From Bacteroidales bacterium (GTDB taxonomy: Bacteria > Bacteroidota > Bacteroidia > Bacteroidales > JAOZMU01): a stretch of DNA of 9,629 bases. Positions 7,699 to 9,629 of the stretch are shown piece after piece; within the stretch, counting starts at the first letter, position 1; every line of letters starts with the position of its first letter. Both the position numbers and the translations under genes were made by a program. The stretch is taken from the NCBI GenBank assembly GCA_029934165.1, contig JAOZMU010000088.1, positions 1 through 9,629 on the forward strand. The letters run 5' to 3'. The notes under the pieces are model-generated. The model had not been told where the DNA came from and did no database searches. It saw nothing but the letters and a program-made list of their open reading frames with translations.

Positions 7699-9330
7699 TT
7701 ACAGAATATCAAGCGGTAACGTAAAAGAAAATTCCGAACCTTTTTGAGGAGCCGATTTCAATCGGATTTGTCCACCAAGCATTTCAACCAAATTTTTTGA
7801 AATAGACAATCCTAAACCAACTCCTTGAAAATCGGTAAAATCTGGATTTTCAATTTTGTAAAATCGCTCAAAAATTCTATCCCGAAATTGCTGGTCAATT
7901 CCTTTTCCACTATCTTTAACAAAAAAAACGACATTATCCTCGACAACATTATAACCCAACTCTACAAAACCAATTGTGGTAAACTTAAACGCATTCTCGA
8001 CCAAATTTTGTATGATTTGCCTCAATCTCAATGAATCCGTGTTCATTATATAATTGAATTTTGGTATGCTCAACAAAAACGCAATACGCTCTTTTTTTTG
8101 GAACGCCTTAATTTTAACATGCTCACTATGAATACTATAAAGAAGTTTATTTATAGACATTTTCTTCTTTGTTATTAACATCTCAGAAGACTCTATTTGC
8201 GAAATAGCTAAAATATCGTCCATAAACTTTAGTAACAATTGCCCATTTGTTCGCACGTAATTATAATAAATTTCGCGCTCGTTGTTTTTCGTATCATTAG
8301 AAATTAATATCTCCGAAAACTTGATAATTGCATTGATAGGAGTACGAACCTCATGAGAAATTGTCGTCAAAAATACGCTTTTTAACTTGTTAGTATCTAC
8401 TGCTTTTTTGTGTGCTTTTTCAAGAACTATTGTCCGTATTTTAACCATGTCTTCCAATTTAGCACGATGCTTTATTAACTCCGTTTCGTTTTGTTTCTTG
8501 GCAGTAATATCCATGTGCGTACCAACAATACGCTGCAACCGGTTGTTTTTACGTATAAAATAACCCCGACACAAAACCAAGATATACCGACCTTCAGAGT
8601 GTTTAAACCTGTAACTCACCTCGAAAGATGTCGTTGTTCCACTAATCTTATCTAAAACAGTGCTTTTAAACGATTGGTAATCAGATGGATGAATTCGTCT
8701 TTTCAGCTCTTCAATATTTGGCGAAAGACTAGAATTATCAATACCAAGCATTTTTGCCCATTGCAGAGAATAATAAACAATATCTGTTTTCAAATTCCAG
8801 TCCCAAAATCCGTCATTTGCACCAAGCATCGCATAATGAAACCTTTCTTCGCTGTGTTTCAATTCTATATCCGTTTGCTTATGCATTTCAATTTCATTGC
8901 TTAACATCAAGAAAGCAATACGTTTTTTCCGAAAAATTATAAATATAACCACCAAAAGAATTGCAATAACCACTATCTCAAATATCGTATAATGTTGTAT
9001 CTTAGCCTGTTGAACAATCTCGGTTTCCCGACTAATTTTGTCCTTTTGCAACAATTCTATTCGTTGGTGTTTCGCGTTCACTAAATAAACAGTTTCTGTT
9101 TGTGCCAAATTTATAGCCATTTGCAATGCAGAACCAGCAAAAACTTCGACAGTTTTAATGTCAAATGTCGCATAATGAACACCTAACAACCCATAAACAT
9201 CAGAGATAGAATCTCGCGAAACTGTACTAATCTTCGTCAGAAAACTACCAGTAATATGTTGAATATTACCCTGAGAAAAAAAAGTTAACGTGTTGAATAA
9301 GAGAACTATACAGGCTATTAGAAATTTCAT
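7699..9330 (-). CDS. Membrane sensor histidine kinase: short extracytoplasmic region, PAS, HisKA, HATPase_c
   Basis: A 543-residue inner-membrane kinase expected to autophosphorylate and pass the phosphate to a separate response regulator. Residues 1-20 look like a signal peptide (MKFLIACIVLLF, ending near FFSQ). Residues about 21-115 lie outside the membrane; 42-78 resemble a single TPR helix pair (VYGLLGVHYATF, then GSALQMAI), and 87-112 are charged and helical. One membrane span is at about 117-133. A PAS domain with PAC motif covers about 160-278 (GFWDWNL, ending VGTHMDIT), then a coiled coil to about 312. HisKA has H326 in SHEVRTPINAI. The ATP-binding domain has N446 in NLVENAFKFT, DSGKGI (D473), FERFYK and GVGLGLSI. 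All catalytic boxes are intact and there is no receiver domain. The ATG at 9330 is supported by the signal peptide. No regulator gene is adjacent on this strand; the only receiver in the window belongs to the phosphatase protein. Confidence 0.93.
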   Translation of the reverse strand: MKFLIACIVLLFNTLTFFSQGNIQHITGSFLTKISTVSRDSISDVYGLLGVHYATFDIKTVEVFAGSALQMAINLAQTETVYLVNAKHQRIELLQKDKISRETEIVQQAKIQHYTIFEIVVIAILLVVIFIIFRKKRIAFLMLSNEIEMHKQTDIELKHSEERFHYAMLGANDGFWDWNLKTDIVYYSLQWAKMLGIDNSSLSPNIEELKRRIHPSDYQSFKSTVLDKISGTTTSFEVSYRFKHSEGRYILVLCRGYFIRKNNRLQRIVGTHMDITAKKQNETELIKHRAKLEDMVKIRTIVLEKAHKKAVDTNKLKSVFLTTISHEVRTPINAIIKFSEILISNDTKNNEREIYYNYVRTNGQLLLKFMDDILAISQIESSEMLITKKKMSINKLLYSIHSEHVKIKAFQKKERIAFLLSIPKFNYIMNTDSLRLRQIIQNLVENAFKFTTIGFVELGYNVVEDNVVFFVKDSGKGIDQQFRDRIFERFYKIENPDFTDFQGVGLGLSISKNLVEMLGGQIRLKSAPQKGSEFSFTLPLDIL

Positions 9331-9629
9331 AAGTAGATAGTAAGTTGGTGCGTAAAAATAACCGACACTTTTTTCGAGCTATTATTAATTTGAATATAAA
9401 CTATACTAAATAATTTACATTTCAGATTGCATAAAATTCTTATTTTCAAGCGGTAACCAATTCGTAATTCTTAGAACGAAGATTAAATTAACATATACCA
9501 TTATTTGCTGTTTGTTGCTGATTTTCAGTCAAATAGTAAATCGTTGTCTCAATATTAAAAAGTGCAGGACACTTATAGTAATGGAAAATTAATAATTTTG
9601 CTTACGCCTGATTTAGTTTTAGTTAGGAA
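9331..9629. other. Non-coding stretch upstream of the kinase gene
   Basis: No supported gene lies on either strand; the longest open stretches are under 30 codons and AT-rich. It must hold the kinase promoter, reading leftward, but no convincing TTTG plus TAnnTTTG pair was found there; TATTTTTA on the - strand at about 9353-9360 is one base off the -7 element and lacks a partner. Two weak signals lie near the right end: a 5-bp hairpin at 9560-9574 (AAGTG, loop CAGGA, CACTT), and a perfect TAATTTTG at 9593-9600 on the + strand. Confidence 0.6.
9593..9600 (+). promoter_or_regulatory. Possible -7 promoter element for a gene beyond the right edge
   Basis: TAATTTTG matches the Bacteroidota TAnnTTTG element exactly and reads rightward out of the window. 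No TTTG is found 19-21 bases upstream, so only half the promoter is seen. In a sequence this AT-rich an isolated 8-base match is weak evidence. Confidence 0.2.

Noticed and set aside
7698..7720. Inverted repeat GTTAC/GTAAC over the convergent gene ends as a bidirectional terminator
   Set aside because: Only five base pairs with a 13-base loop, low GC content and no following T run.
7709..9457. Exact 12-base direct repeat TCAAGCGGTAAC at 7709-7720 and 9446-9457, flanking the kinase gene
   Set aside because: A few 12-base matches are expected by chance in an AT-rich 9.6-kb window, one copy is inside the kinase coding sequence, and no mobile-element gene or end is associated.
9415..9501. 28-codon reading frame on the - strand upstream of the kinase
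   Set aside because: Too short, no recognisable protein features, AT-rich non-coding composition.
9560..9574. Hairpin AAGTG-CAGGA-CACTT, whose CAGGACAC also occurs at 1567-1574 before the surface-protein start, as a shared regulatory site
   Set aside because: The shared part is only 8 bases and the stem only 5 bp; both are expected by chance.
9562..9629. Frame open from a GTG to the right edge on the + strand
   Set aside because: Only 22 codons visible, no recognisable motif, and it overlaps the hairpin and the -7-like element.

Overview
This AT-rich window most likely comes from a member of the Bacteroidota. Three things point there: a C-terminal sorting domain of the type IX secretion system (T9SS), a Bacteroidota-type promoter (TTTG, 20 bases, TAnnTTTG-like), and no Shine-Dalgarno-like sequence before the starts. 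The genus cannot be read from the sequence. Nothing seen indicates a tRNA, rRNA, CRISPR array, transposase or phage gene.

Layout. (1) Positions 1-1428, + strand: a SpoIIE/PP2C-type serine phosphatase with a complete C-terminal response-regulator receiver (REC) domain. Its 5' end looks broken. The frame is open and protein-like upstream of the only possible start, a GTG, and the first ~25 bases carry what looks like the end of another REC domain in a different frame. (2) Positions 1590-7697, + strand: one giant secreted protein of 2035 residues. It has a signal peptide, three tandem right-handed beta-helix modules with PMP-like GGAI/FxxN repeats, seven cadherin-like repeats of 95-100 residues, one dystroglycan/He_PIG-like Ig-fold domain and a T9SS type-A sorting signal. 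It reads as a surface-attached or released fibre-like adhesin or binding protein. (3) Positions 7699-9330, - strand: a membrane histidine kinase with a very short extracytoplasmic sensor, a PAS domain, and complete HisKA and HATPase domains. (4) Positions 9331-9629: a 299-base stretch with no supported gene.

How the parts may work together. The kinase has no receiver of its own, and the phosphatase ends in a receiver but has no sensor and no DNA-binding output. They flank the surface protein, so a signalling pair controlling or sensing that protein is possible. Only proximity supports this. The phosphatase and surface-protein genes are co-directional, but a promoter-like element lies just before the latter. 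The kinase gene converges on the surface-protein gene with one base between the two stop codons.

No clearly new system is visible. The most notable items are the triplicated beta-helix architecture, the broken 5' end of the phosphatase gene and the reduced sensor region of the kinase.
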